Below, piece by piece: positions 51,493-60,066 of a stretch of 64,000 nucleotides of DNA. A program made the position numbers and the translations under genes. Source of the DNA: Rhizobium leguminosarum bv. trifolii WSM2297 (GTDB lineage: Bacteria; Pseudomonadota; Alphaproteobacteria; Rhizobiales; Rhizobiaceae); assembly GCF_000271845.1 (NCBI RefSeq), contig NZ_JH719395.1, positions 4,095,086-4,159,085 on the forward strand. Reading direction: 5' to 3'. Each line of letters starts with the position of its first letter. The first letter of the stretch is position 1. The notes under the pieces were generated by a model, which saw nothing but the letters and a program-made list of their open reading frames with translations, did not search any database and had not been told where the DNA came from.

Positions 51493-51945
51493 ATGGAAGC
51501 GATTATTGAGATCGGGACTGTAAAAGATATTGAGCCATGGGCGCAGCTTCGCATGGCGCTATGGCCGCATCACTCGCTTGACGATCATCGCGCTGAGTTG
51601 AGCCAGGCGGTTCTTTCACAGAATGGGGAAGCCGTCGCGTTCATCGCGCGCGATGCCGCGAATGAAGCCGTCGGGTTTGCTGAGGCCACCTTGCGACATG
51701 ATTATGTGAATGGATGCAGCAGCTCGCCCGTTCTATTCCTCGAAGGGATTTACGTCCGGCCCGTCGACCGGCGAAAGGGTGTCGCACGATTGCTTTGCAA
51801 TGCCGTTGCCGATTGGGGCAAGCTGCTTGGGTGTATTGAGTTTGGCTCTGACACGCTGCTTGAGAATTCAGCCAGCCATGCGCTGCATACCGCTTTAGGG
51901 TTTGAGGAGACACAGCGCGTCGTGTTCTTCCGAAAGCCGCTGTAG
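51493..51945 (+). CDS. GNAT acetyltransferase, AAC(6')-like
   Basis: This 150-residue GNAT protein resembles chromosomal aminoglycoside 6'-N-acetyltransferases: DYVNGCSSSPVLFLEGIYV, the acetyl-CoA loop VRPVDRRKGVARLL, WGKLLGCIEFGSDTLLEN and HTALGFEETQRVVFF. The ATG at 51493 gives the family length. The open frame upstream is not conserved-looking. It lies alone between tRNA-Thr and a convergent gene. Whether it confers any resistance or acetylates a native substrate is open. Confidence 0.85.
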   Translation: MEAIIEIGTVKDIEPWAQLRMALWPHHSLDDHRAELSQAVLSQNGEAVAFIARDAANEAVGFAEATLRHDYVNGCSSSPVLFLEGIYVRPVDRRKGVARLLCNAVADWGKLLGCIEFGSDTLLENSASHALHTALGFEETQRVVFFRKPL

Positions 51946-51951
51946 GTCGGT

Positions 51952-52911
51952 TTAAAGGCTAAGCCGGGCGCGGGCGGCCTTGTATTCGGCCTCCAGCCGG
52001 TCGACGAGTTTTTCCACCGGCTCGACGGCCTTGATGGCGCTGATGCCCTGGCCGCTGCCCCAGATGTCCTTCCAGGCCTTGGCGCCGCCGACCGCCTGCT
52101 CGAAATCCATCTTCGAGACATCGGCTGCTGGCAGGTTGTCGGGGTCCATGCCGGCAGCGACGATCGAGGGCTTCAGATAGTTGCCGTGCACGCCGGTGAA
52201 ATAGTTGGAATAGACGATATCGGCAGCCACCCCTTCGACGATCGCCTGCTTGTAGGCCTCGGTGGCGCGCGCCTCTTCGGTCGCGATGAAGGGCGAGCCG
52301 ATATAGGCCATGTCGGCGCCCATCGCTTGCGCGGCGAGGATGGCGCCGCCGGTGGAGATGGCGCCGGCAAGCAGCAGCGGCCCGTCGAACCATTCGCGGA
52401 TTTCCTGGATCAGCGCAAAGGGTGAAAGCGTGCCTGCATGCCCGCCGGCGCCTGATGCCACCGCAATCAGCCCGTCCGCACCCTTGCGGATGGCCGAATG
52501 GGCGTGGCGGTTGTTGATAATGTCGTGCAGCACGATGCCGCCATAGGAATGCACGGCGGCATTGACCTCGGGCACGGCGCCGAGCGAGGAGATCACAACC
52601 GGCACCTTGTATTTGACGCAAAGCGAGAGGTCGTGCTCAAGCCGCTTGTTGGACATATGGACGATCTGGTTGACGGCAAAGGGAGCGGCCGGCCTTTCCG
52701 GATGGGTGGCGTCGTGGCGGGCGAGTTCTTCGGTGATCTCGGCCAGCCATTCGTCGAGCTGGCTTTCCGGCCGGGCGTTCAGCGCCGGAAACGCCCCGAT
52801 GACGCCTGCCTTGCATTGCGCCAGTGTCAGCTTCGGATGCGAGATGATGAACAGCGGCGAGCCGATAACCGGCAGTCTCAATCTGTCTTTGAGGATCGGG
52901 GGCAGGGCCAT
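51952..52911 (-). CDS. Nitronate monooxygenase-like FMN protein
   Basis: This 319-residue TIM-barrel flavoprotein of the NMO/2-nitropropane dioxygenase family starts LPPILKDRLRLPVIGSPLFIIS. The FMN phosphate region lies around GADGLIAVASGAGGHAG with the active His, and LLLAGAISTGGAILAAQAMGADMAYIGSPFIAT follows. It oxidises nitronates in known members, and related proteins act in acyl-CoA or quinone chemistry. A 22-bp TTGACGTTT..AAACGTCAA palindrome lies 15 bp upstream, like that before the acyl-CoA ligase gene. Confidence 0.88.
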   Translation of the reverse strand: MALPPILKDRLRLPVIGSPLFIISHPKLTLAQCKAGVIGAFPALNARPESQLDEWLAEITEELARHDATHPERPAAPFAVNQIVHMSNKRLEHDLSLCVKYKVPVVISSLGAVPEVNAAVHSYGGIVLHDIINNRHAHSAIRKGADGLIAVASGAGGHAGTLSPFALIQEIREWFDGPLLLAGAISTGGAILAAQAMGADMAYIGSPFIATEEARATEAYKQAIVEGVAADIVYSNYFTGVHGNYLKPSIVAAGMDPDNLPAADVSKMDFEQAVGGAKAWKDIWGSGQGISAIKAVEPVEKLVDRLEAEYKAARARLSL

Positions 52912-52926
52912 GGTTCATCACATCCA

Positions 52927-52948
52927 TTGACGTTTACGAAAACGTCAA
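52927..52948. promoter_or_regulatory. 22-bp TTGACGTTT...AAACGTCAA palindrome
   Basis: Perfect 9-bp arms with a four-base centre lie 15 bp before the nitronate-monooxygenase-like start codon, overlapping its promoter. It shares the TTGACGT/ACGTCAA arms with the site at 21404-21419. Confidence 0.65.
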
Positions 52949-53197
52949 TCTCTTAACAGAGAAGAAAACGCGATAAAAGAGCGGCTGCCATGCCTTCGCC
53001 GATTTCAGCCAGAATACAGAAGCCCGTGAAGGCTGATAGTATAAGGTCGGTGAGCGCCGAAAGCGGCCGATTATCCCTGCCGATCAGCCGAGCCGGGGCT
53101 GCGAGACTTGCGATTTGCCGCACTTGCAGATACCGAATTTTGAGAGAGAACGGCGGGGATTGCAGTCCGATGCCGAATTCAAGGTGAAGGACTTGAA

Positions 53198-54397
53198 GTG
53201 AGCGGATTAGAAACGGCCATCAGAACAGCGCTCGACAATTCCGATCGCGACAATCCGGAGGTTCGAGCGAGGATCTATCAGTCGGCCCGCCAGGCGCTTG
53301 AAGCCGGCCTCCGTAAGCAGGATATCACCGACACCGAGGTCGTTGCCCATCACCGCCATCGCCTGGAAAGCACCATCCACGCCATCGAAGGCGAGGAGCG
53401 CGACCGCCTTCACCCGCGCCAGAGGCCGCCGGAGGTGCCGGTGCCGCCCGTCGTCGAAATGCCGGCGCCGCCGGTTCACCGGGGTGATGTGGCCGATATC
53501 GACAACCTCATCGACAGCCCCGTGCCTGCAGGCGAGACCCGCGGCGCCCCCGAGGTCGCCATGCACCGCGGCGACGATTCGAACCTCGATGGCGTGCATG
53601 CCGGCCATGCGGATCACCTCGCGGCCGCCCCTGTCGGCGAGGAACGCCTGACGCGCGGCCAACGCGCCACCAACATGGATTTCCGCCCGGAGCGGGCGGC
53701 AGGCCGCCGCAAGCCGCGCAAATTCTTTTCGCGGCTGCTCGTCTGGTGCGTGCTGCTCGCCTTCATCGGCATCGGCGCCTGGTGGGCGCATACATCGGGC
53801 CTGCTTTTGACGGCGGCCGAGCGCGACACCAGCGTTGCCAATCCGCCGGCCAGCACCCAGCCGGAGGATTTCACCGGCAATGACGACAGCGCCGGAAACG
53901 CAGCTCCCCAAGATCAGCCGGTGACCATCGATCCGCAGAACAGTTTTTCGGCCGATTGGATCCCCGTCTTCAAGCCCGACGACGCCGACAAGATCAAAAG
54001 CGGTCCGCAGGCCCGCACCGAAAAGATCACCGAGAATGACGGCCCGGCCATCCGCCTGATTTCTGAGAGCGGCGCAGCCGACGGCAATATCGCAATCAGC
54101 GTTCCCGCCGCAGTGCTGCAGCAGCTTGCCGGCAAATCCTCGACGATCGCGCTGACGCTGCAATCCACCACCGACGAGCCGACGCAAGTCACCGTCGAGT
54201 GCAATTTCCAGTCACTCGGCAATTGCGCCCGCCATCGTTTCAACGTCACCCGGGAAAAGTCGGATGCGCTGCTGCAGGTGAAGTTCGACCGCTCGCTGGC
54301 GCCGAATGCGCCGGGCACGCTGACGATCAACAGCGATCTCGACGGCAAGGCGCGCGGCATCAACCTCTTTGCCATCCGCATCCTGCCGGGGCAATAA
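53198..54397 (+). CDS. Single-span membrane protein of unknown function
   Basis: This 399-residue protein has a helical head (residues 1-70; ARIYQSARQALEAGLRK), then a Pro-rich linker (75-95, PPEVPVPPVVEMPAPP). A basic patch at 165-177 is followed by one membrane helix at about 178-199. The remaining 200 residues probably lie in the periplasm and contain a beta-rich unit (WIPVFKPDDADKI, ALTLQSTTDEPTQVTVECNFQ with a Cys pair). The start is GTG. No family is recognised. The topology recalls envelope-stress or regulatory anchors. Confidence 0.75.
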   Translation: MSGLETAIRTALDNSDRDNPEVRARIYQSARQALEAGLRKQDITDTEVVAHHRHRLESTIHAIEGEERDRLHPRQRPPEVPVPPVVEMPAPPVHRGDVADIDNLIDSPVPAGETRGAPEVAMHRGDDSNLDGVHAGHADHLAAAPVGEERLTRGQRATNMDFRPERAAGRRKPRKFFSRLLVWCVLLAFIGIGAWWAHTSGLLLTAAERDTSVANPPASTQPEDFTGNDDSAGNAAPQDQPVTIDPQNSFSADWIPVFKPDDADKIKSGPQARTEKITENDGPAIRLISESGAADGNIAISVPAAVLQQLAGKSSTIALTLQSTTDEPTQVTVECNFQSLGNCARHRFNVTREKSDALLQVKFDRSLAPNAPGTLTINSDLDGKARGINLFAIRILPGQ

Positions 54398-54402
54398 CTC
54401 CG

Positions 54403-54443
54403 CCCCGGCGCAGCCGGTGGCCCAACCCCGGCGCAGCCGGTGG
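54403..54443. repeat. Short direct repeat CCCCGGCGCAGCCGGTGG
   Basis: Two identical 18-bp copies (54403-54420 and 54426-54443), 23 bp apart, each able to fold as CCGGC..GCCGG, lie between convergent genes. They may serve as bidirectional terminators or belong to a repeat family. Confidence 0.6.
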
Positions 54444-54479
54444 TGCCAGCCCCGGCCGCCGCTGGTCTTTTCAGAAAGC

Positions 54480-55361
54480 CTATTTCAAGAATCCCGGTCC
54501 CGAACCGATAATCTCCTCGTCGACCGTGCCGAGCACCTTCTTGTCCTTGCCGTCATAATCCATCCGGTTCAGCATGTGACGGATGAGTTCGAGGCGCGTC
54601 CGCCGCTTGTCGTTGGCGCGGAGCACCGTCCAGGGCGCGAAATCCGTATGGGTTTCCTTCAGCATCCGGTCGCGTTTGTCGCTGTAATCGCCCCATTTCG
54701 TCAGCGCGGCGATGTCCATCGATGACAGTTTCCAGACTTTCAGCGGATCGTGCCTGCGGTCGTGGAAGCGCTTCAGCTGCATTTCGCGGCCGATATCGAG
54801 GTAGAATTTGAAGAAGAAGATGCCCTCATGGGCGATGATCTTTTCGAGCTGCGGCGCCTGTTTGAGAAAATCCTCATATTGCTGCGGCGTGCAGAAGCCC
54901 ATGACCGGTTCGACGCCGGCGCGGTTGTACCAGGAGCGGTCGAACAGCACGAATTCGCCTGCGGTCGGGAACTGCGCGACATAACGCTGGAAATACCATT
55001 GTCCCTGTTCGCGCTCGGTCGGCTTGGTCAGCGCCACGACGCGCGCGAGGCGGGGGTTCATATTCTCCGAGGAGGCCGAGATCGCGCCGCCCTTGCCGGC
55101 CGCATCCCGCCCTTCGAACAGCGCCATCACCCGCTTGCCGGTCGCCTGCAGCCAGAACTGCACCTTGACGAGTTCTACCTGAAGCTTTTCCAGTTGCTCC
55201 ACATAGTCCTCTTCTTTCAGCTTCTTCTTGTGGGGGAAATCGCCGGATTCAAGCGCGTGTTCCTCCACCCAGTCCGGCAGAACGGGATCGTCGACATCGA
55301 AGATGCGCTTCTTTCCGCGGATATCCAGCTCGACCGCCCTGCTTTCGACGTCCTCGGCCAT
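54480..55361 (-). CDS. ppk2: Polyphosphate kinase 2 (PPK2 family)
   Basis: This 293-residue protein has Walker [11 protein letters not shown], the ENMNPR segment and [18 protein letters not shown] with the Walker B Asp. The lid-like [16 protein letters not shown] is typical of PPK2. It transfers phosphate between polyphosphate and nucleoside diphosphates. GAGGATCAC precedes the ATG at 55361, and an in-frame start 45 bases earlier is less likely. It is divergent from phoR, which fits a role in phosphate storage. No full PHO box was seen in the shared promoter. Confidence 0.93.
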   Translation of the reverse strand: MAEDVESRAVELDIRGKKRIFDVDDPVLPDWVEEHALESGDFPHKKKLKEEDYVEQLEKLQVELVKVQFWLQATGKRVMALFEGRDAAGKGGAISASSENMNPRLARVVALTKPTEREQGQWYFQRYVAQFPTAGEFVLFDRSWYNRAGVEPVMGFCTPQQYEDFLKQAPQLEKIIAHEGIFFFKFYLDIGREMQLKRFHDRRHDPLKVWKLSSMDIAALTKWGDYSDKRDRMLKETHTDFAPWTVLRANDKRRTRLELIRHMLNRMDYDGKDKKVLGTVDEEIIGSGPGFLK

Positions 55362-55570
55362 GTGATCCTCCTGCCTCTGATCATTTCTCTCGGAGCAGGC
55401 GAACATATTTACCGTTGAAAATCAAATCTTTCGCATTCGGCCGATCATTTTTCGCGGGTTTCGGCTGCGGCCTTTCGCATCGGAGGGCACAGCCCGAAAA
55501 CTTCTGTCATGAATTGCCGCTATCAGGCAGAGTTCAAATAAAGAAAAACGAATCGACGCCGCGAGGGCAC

Positions 55571-56827
55571 TTGCTAGACGAAACTCCATGGAGAAAAAGC
55601 CTGTTGGCGCGCATCCGGCGCGAACGGCCGGTGCTGCTGGCGGCGATCCTCAGCGCCCTTGCCGCGCTTGCCGCCGGCATGAACAAGTGGGTTGTGCTTG
55701 GTCTCCTGCTGATCATGATCGTCACCGCGCTTTTCAATGAGGCGCCGGTCATCAAGGATGAACCCGCCGAGCCGGTGGAGATTGCGCCGGAGGCGCCGCC
55801 GAGCCGCCTGCCTGAAGTGTCCGCCACGCTCTCGGGCCTCGATATCCCGGTCATGGTGCTGTCGGACGACGCCTCGGTGCTCTTCCAGAACCGGGCTGCC
55901 GAGAAGGCCTTCGGCGAGGTGGCGCTCGGCGCCCATATATCGGCCCGCCTGCGCTCGCCGGGTGTGCTCGACATGGTGCGCGAAACCATCGCCACCAACG
56001 CCCCGAACCAGATCGAGCATGCCGAGCGGCTGCCTTCCGAGCGCGTCTATATCGTCCGCAGCGCGCCGGTCGAATTTTCGGCCGGAGAGGGCGCGCGCGA
56101 GCGTTATTTCATCCTCTCCTTCCGCGATATTTCAGAGGTCCGCCGCATCGACCGCATGCGCTCGGATTTCGTCGCCAATGCCAGCCACGAGCTGCGCACG
56201 CCGCTGGCGTCGCTGCGCGGCTTCATCGAGACCATCCAGGGGCCGGCGAAGAACGATCTGAAGGCGCAGGCGCGGTTCCTCGCCATCATGTTCGATCAGA
56301 CGACGCGCATGAGCCGGCTGGTCGACGACCTGCTGTCGCTCTCGCGGCTGGAACTGAAATCGCATATCGCCCCGGATGAGAAGATCGACCTGGTGCCGCT
56401 GCTCGGCCATGTAAGAGATGCGCTGGTGCCGCTGGCTAGCGATGTCGGCGTCGACATCAACTTGCACCTGCCGGAAGGCAAGGTCGAGGTGCTCGGAGAC
56501 CGCGACGAGCTTGTCCAGGTCTTCGAGAACCTGATGGAAAATGCCTGCAAATACGGCCAGGAGGGCAAGACCGTCGACGTCTGGCTGAAGAACGGCGCCG
56601 GCCATCCGGTCGAGGTCAGCATCGTCGACAAGGGTCCGGGCATTCCGGCCGAGCACGTGCCGCGGCTGACCGAGCGCTTCTATCGCGTCAGCATCGAAGA
56701 CAGCCGCTCGAAAAAAGGCACCGGCCTCGGCCTCGCCATCGTCAAACACATCCTCACCCGCCACCGCGCCCGCCTGATCGTCAAATCGGAAGTCGGCAAG
56801 GGTACCGATTTTACGGTGCGTTTCTGA
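55571..56827 (+). CDS. phoR: Phosphate regulon sensor kinase PhoR
   Basis: The histidine kinase has 418 residues from TTG at 55571, where GAGGG stands at good distance. An in-frame ATG at 55415 would add 52 residues. A short membrane hairpin lies at about residues 15-55 (VLLAAILSALAALAAG and KWVVLGLLLIMIVTALF). A PAS-like domain follows (about 90-170). The H-box is FVANASHELRTPLASLRGFIE, the N-box NLMENACKYG, and the G-boxes DKGPGIP and GTGLGLAIVKH. It phosphorylates PhoB, encoded after the pst genes. Confidence 0.92.
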   Translation: MLDETPWRKSLLARIRRERPVLLAAILSALAALAAGMNKWVVLGLLLIMIVTALFNEAPVIKDEPAEPVEIAPEAPPSRLPEVSATLSGLDIPVMVLSDDASVLFQNRAAEKAFGEVALGAHISARLRSPGVLDMVRETIATNAPNQIEHAERLPSERVYIVRSAPVEFSAGEGARERYFILSFRDISEVRRIDRMRSDFVANASHELRTPLASLRGFIETIQGPAKNDLKAQARFLAIMFDQTTRMSRLVDDLLSLSRLELKSHIAPDEKIDLVPLLGHVRDALVPLASDVGVDINLHLPEGKVEVLGDRDELVQVFENLMENACKYGQEGKTVDVWLKNGAGHPVEVSIVDKGPGIPAEHVPRLTERFYRVSIEDSRSKKGTGLGLAIVKHILTRHRARLIVKSEVGKGTDFTVRF

Positions 56828-56904
56828 CTGGCCGATGGACCGAATGCCTGGAAACGACCGAATTGCGGGTCTTTCTGGTTGCGCGGGATTAATGGCGTGC
56901 CGTG

Positions 56905-57085
56905 TGATATGCCCCTCACCCTAACCCTCTCCCCGCTCGCGGGGCGAGGGGACGTGCCCTGCGAGAGGTTGGCGAGGGACGGAGAGGTTGCGGCATATCC
57001 CCTTCGCCCCGCAGGCGGGGGTCCGAAGGACGGGTCGAGACCCGTGGCTCGACCCCGGTCGGTGCCGGCAGGCGGATGAGGGGCA
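56905..57085. repeat. Composite REP-like repeat block
   Basis: It holds CCCCTCACCCTAACCCTCTC with GAGGTTGGCGAGGG partners, a CCCCGCAGGCGGGG hairpin, and GGGTCGAG (57032-57039)/CTCGACCC (57048-57055). An inverted GTGCCGGCAGGCGGATGAGG copy ends it. The order equals that of the block at 11660-11850. Confidence 0.75.
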
Positions 57086-57243
57086 AATTCCACGGAACGA
57101 GTTTGATGAAGGGCGCCCTACAACCGGTCGACCATTTCTGACCGTTTTTGCAATGCTAGGTAGATTAACGATCAAGCTCCGCTGCTTTTCGACACGTTCG
57201 ACCGATGTCATCAGAATTTTACATTTAATATCAAACACATAAA

Positions 57244-57272
57244 CTGTCACAAATGTTTCACCGATTTGACAT
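57244..57272 (+). promoter_or_regulatory. PHO box before pstS, three 11-bp units
   Basis: CTGTCAC (57244-57250) and GTTTCAC (57255-57261), each with a four-base spacer, fit the rhizobial PHO box (CTGTCAT-N4-CTGTCAT). A third, weaker TTGACAT (57266-57272) continues the 11-bp phase. PhoB binds such tandem repeats and activates pst transcription under phosphate starvation. Confidence 0.85.
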
Positions 57273-57381
57273 AAAAGGACGAGGCTTAAAGCGTTAAGAG
57301 AGTCCCGCCGATGAAAAAAGGCACTGCGAGGGCCTCTCTAAAGGCCGCACTCACACAAGCCCAAATGCCGGGAGATTTCTA

Positions 57382-58416
57382 ATGAACACCTTCAAGCTCA
57401 CCGTTGCCGCGCTCGCTGCAACTGCTGCTTTCGCTGGCGCTGCCGTCGCCCGCGACCAAATTCAGGTTGCTGGTTCGTCCACCGTCCTGCCTTACGCAAA
57501 GATCGTTGCCGAGTCCTTCGGCGAAACCTTCACCAACTTCAAGACGCCGGTCGTTGAATCCGGCGGCACGGGCGCTGGTCTGAAGGAATTCTGCAAGGGC
57601 GTCGGCGAAGACACCATCGACGTTGCAAACGCTTCGCGTCCGATCAACAAGAACGAAGCCGAAGCCTGCAAGGCTGCCGGCGTGACCGACATCCAGGAAG
57701 TCAAGATCGGTTATGACGGCATCGTCTTCGCAACCGACGCTTCCAACCCGGATGTTGCCTACGTTCCTGCAGACATCTACAAGGCCCTCGCAGCCCAGGT
57801 CGTCGTCGACGGCAAGCTCGTTGCCAACCCTTACAAGAAGTGGTCGGAAGTCAACCCGAAGCTTCCCGCTGTTGATATCGCTGCCTATATCCCGGGCGAA
57901 AAGCACGGCACCCGCGAAGTCTTCGAACAGAACGTTCTCGCCGCCGGCTGCAAGGCTTCTGGTGCTGTCGACGTCATCGCCAAGGAAATCTCCGACAAGG
58001 CTGCCCAGGGCAAGGCTTGCGTCGCAGTTCGCAAGGACGGCGCTGCAGTCGACATCGACGGCGACTATCCGGAAACCCTCGCACGCATCGCCGCCAACAA
58101 GACCGGCGTCGGCGTATTCGGCCTTTCCTTCTATGAAAACAACGCCGACAAGCTCAAGGTTGCCAGCGTCAACGGCATCGTTCCGTCGACCGAAACCATC
58201 GCCAACGGCACCTACCCCGTTTCCCGCCCGCTGTTCTTCTACGTCAAGAAGGCGCATCTCGGCGCCGTTCCGGGCCTGAAGGAATACGTCAACTTCTTCG
58301 TATCCGACCAGATGATCGGCCCTGACGGCCCGCTCGCTGAGTACGGCCTGGTTGCCGCTCCGGATGCCGAACGCGACGCGATCCGCAAGGACGTCGAAGC
58401 CGGTAAGTCCATGTAA
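57382..58416 (+). CDS. pstS: Phosphate-binding protein PstS
   Basis: This 344-residue periplasmic phosphate-binding protein has a signal peptide of about 23 residues (LTVAALAATAAFAGAAVA). Phosphate-contact segments are VAGSSTVLPYAKIVAE, ESGGTGAGLKEFC and IPGEKHGTREVFEQN. Codon choice is visibly more biased than in neighbouring genes, as expected for very high induced expression. It is first in the pst operon, under the PHO box, and is followed by a stem-loop. Confidence 0.95.
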   Translation: MNTFKLTVAALAATAAFAGAAVARDQIQVAGSSTVLPYAKIVAESFGETFTNFKTPVVESGGTGAGLKEFCKGVGEDTIDVANASRPINKNEAEACKAAGVTDIQEVKIGYDGIVFATDASNPDVAYVPADIYKALAAQVVVDGKLVANPYKKWSEVNPKLPAVDIAAYIPGEKHGTREVFEQNVLAAGCKASGAVDVIAKEISDKAAQGKACVAVRKDGAAVDIDGDYPETLARIAANKTGVGVFGLSFYENNADKLKVASVNGIVPSTETIANGTYPVSRPLFFYVKKAHLGAVPGLKEYVNFFVSDQMIGPDGPLAEYGLVAAPDAERDAIRKDVEAGKSM

Positions 58417-58423
58417 TGACTTT

Positions 58424-58454
58424 GCCGGCGCGGTGTTTCAAAACCCGCGCCGGC
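58424..58454 (+). terminator. Stem-loop after pstS
   Basis: GCCGGCGCGG (58424-58433) pairs perfectly with CCGCGCCGGC (58445-58454) around an 11-base loop, 8 bp after the pstS stop. It probably keeps pstS message above that of pstCAB. Confidence 0.75.
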
Positions 58455-58584
58455 ATTGCCTTATCCCCTAGCGCGCCGGCCTTTCCGCTGCCGCAGGGTT
58501 GAATTCATTCCGCATGATTGGAAGCCGAAGGCAGGCTGATGAAGCTGCTGGGCTTTGGGGGCTACGGGCCTGGGGACGTAACGA

Positions 58585-60066
58585 ATGAGCACATCCATCA
58601 TACTTTTGTGCCTTGTGGTGATCGGTGCCGCCGCCTATCTGGTCGCGCGCAGCCGGGCCACGGCCCTTGCCGGCGGCAGATCCTCGGCATTGCATTCACG
58701 GCCGGCCTATTACGGCGCCTATGCGGCGATCTGGGCAGTTCTTCCCGCCCTCATCGTCCTCTGCGTCTGGCTCTCGGTCAGCCCCGGCATCATCCAGTCC
58801 TCGGTTCGCAGCGCTTTCCCCGCCGACGTCAAGGCGCAAGCCGCCGTCGAACAGGATCTCGGCTATTCCATGGTGGCAACGGTTGCCCGCGGCCTGACGA
58901 TGCTGACATCAGATGAAACCGCAGCGGTCGCCGGCGATCCGGCGGCACTCCAGGCCAAGCTCAGCGAAAAGGGCGTGCCGCTTGCCGGCCAACCCCAGCC
59001 TTACATGCTCGACGCCGCCAAGAAGCTTAACACCATGAGCATGACGAGCCGCCTTGCCATGACGGCGGTCGTCTTCATTCTCGCCGTTGCCGGCGCCTTC
59101 TACGCGCTGCGCGCCATCGCGCCCCGCTTCCGCGCCCGCAATCGCGTCGAACGCGTCATGCTCTGTGGCCTGCTGCTCGCCTCGTCGATCGCCATCCTGA
59201 CGACGATCGGCATCGTACTGTCGATGCTGTCGGAGGCCGCGCGCTTCTTTGCCGCCGTTCCCGCCGCCGACTTCTTCTTCGGCACCGTCTGGGATCCGCG
59301 TTTTGCCGGCGCCGGCAGCTCGTCGTTCGGCCAGTTCGGCCTCATCCCGCTGTTGCTCGGCACGCTCTATATCGGTCTGGTCGCCATGCTGGTCGCCGTG
59401 CCGGTCGGGCTCTTCGCCGCCATCTACATGGCCGAATACGCCTCGCCGAAGGTGCGCGGGGTCGCCAAGCCGCTGCTCGAAGTGCTCGCCGGCATTCCGA
59501 CGATCGTCTACGGCTTCTTCGCGCTCGTCACCGTCGGCCCGTTCCTGCGCGATTTCTCCGCGCAGATCAGCGGCCTGCTCTCCGGCAACTACACCAACTT
59601 CATTCAGGCGCAGAGCGTTCTGACCGCCGGTATCGTTATGGGCATCATGCTGATCCCCTACGTCTCCTCGCTGTCGGACGACATCATCACCGCCGTGCCG
59701 CGGGCGCTGCGTGACGGTTCGCTCGGTCTTGGCGCCACGCGCTCCGAAACCATCAAGAAGGTGGTCTTGCCGGCAGCCCTTCCCGGCATCGTCGGCGCAT
59801 TGTTGATGACGGCCTCGCGCGCCATCGGCGAAACCATGATCGTCGTGCTGGCCGCCGGTGTCGCCGCGCGCATCCAGATCAATCCCTTCGAGCCGATGAC
59901 GACGGTGACCGTCAAGATCGTCAACCAGCTGACCGGCGACCTCGAGTTCACCTCGCCGCAGACGCTGGTTGCCTTCGCCCTTGGCATCACGCTGTTCTGC
60001 ATCACGCTTTGCCTCAACATCTATGCGCTCTACATCGTGCGCAAATACCGGGAGCAGTACGAATGA
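58585..60066 (+). CDS. pstC: Phosphate ABC transporter permease PstC
   Basis: This 493-residue permease is longer than E. coli PstC (319) because of a hydrophobic and periplasmic N-terminal extension of about 170 residues, usual in alphaproteobacteria. The core has the permease loop DGSLGLGATRSETIKKVVLPAALPGIVG with the EAA motif, ending at TLCLNIYALYIVRKY. Its stop overlaps the pstA start (ATGA). It forms the membrane channel together with PstA. Confidence 0.93.
   Translation: MSTSIILLCLVVIGAAAYLVARSRATALAGGRSSALHSRPAYYGAYAAIWAVLPALIVLCVWLSVSPGIIQSSVRSAFPADVKAQAAVEQDLGYSMVATVARGLTMLTSDETAAVAGDPAALQAKLSEKGVPLAGQPQPYMLDAAKKLNTMSMTSRLAMTAVVFILAVAGAFYALRAIAPRFRARNRVERVMLCGLLLASSIAILTTIGIVLSMLSEAARFFAAVPAADFFFGTVWDPRFAGAGSSSFGQFGLIPLLLGTLYIGLVAMLVAVPVGLFAAIYMAEYASPKVRGVAKPLLEVLAGIPTIVYGFFALVTVGPFLRDFSAQISGLLSGNYTNFIQAQSVLTAGIVMGIMLIPYVSSLSDDIITAVPRALRDGSLGLGATRSETIKKVVLPAALPGIVGALLMTASRAIGETMIVVLAAGVAARIQINPFEPMTTVTVKIVNQLTGDLEFTSPQTLVAFALGITLFCITLCLNIYALYIVRKYREQYE

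Larger units (their letters stand above)
56828..57381. other. phoR-pstS intergenic region
   Basis: 554 bp without a gene. It contains the repeat block at 56905-57085, A+T-rich DNA from about 57170 to 57245 and the PHO box at 57244-57272. The pstS leader follows (57273-57381), with GGGAGATTT before the start codon. Confidence 0.7.

Noticed and set aside
51133..51945. Genomic island at tRNA-Thr carrying the acetyltransferase gene
   Set aside because: No integrase, no duplicated tRNA 3' end and no clear composition shift. The tRNA 3' end faces away from the acetyltransferase gene.
52990..53187. 65-codon plus-strand frame before the orphan membrane protein gene
   Set aside because: No ribosome-binding site, no family, and it occupies a promoter region.
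55505..55525. PHO box in the ppk2-phoR promoter region
   Set aside because: Only one CTGTCAT half-site is present and the next 11-bp position does not match.
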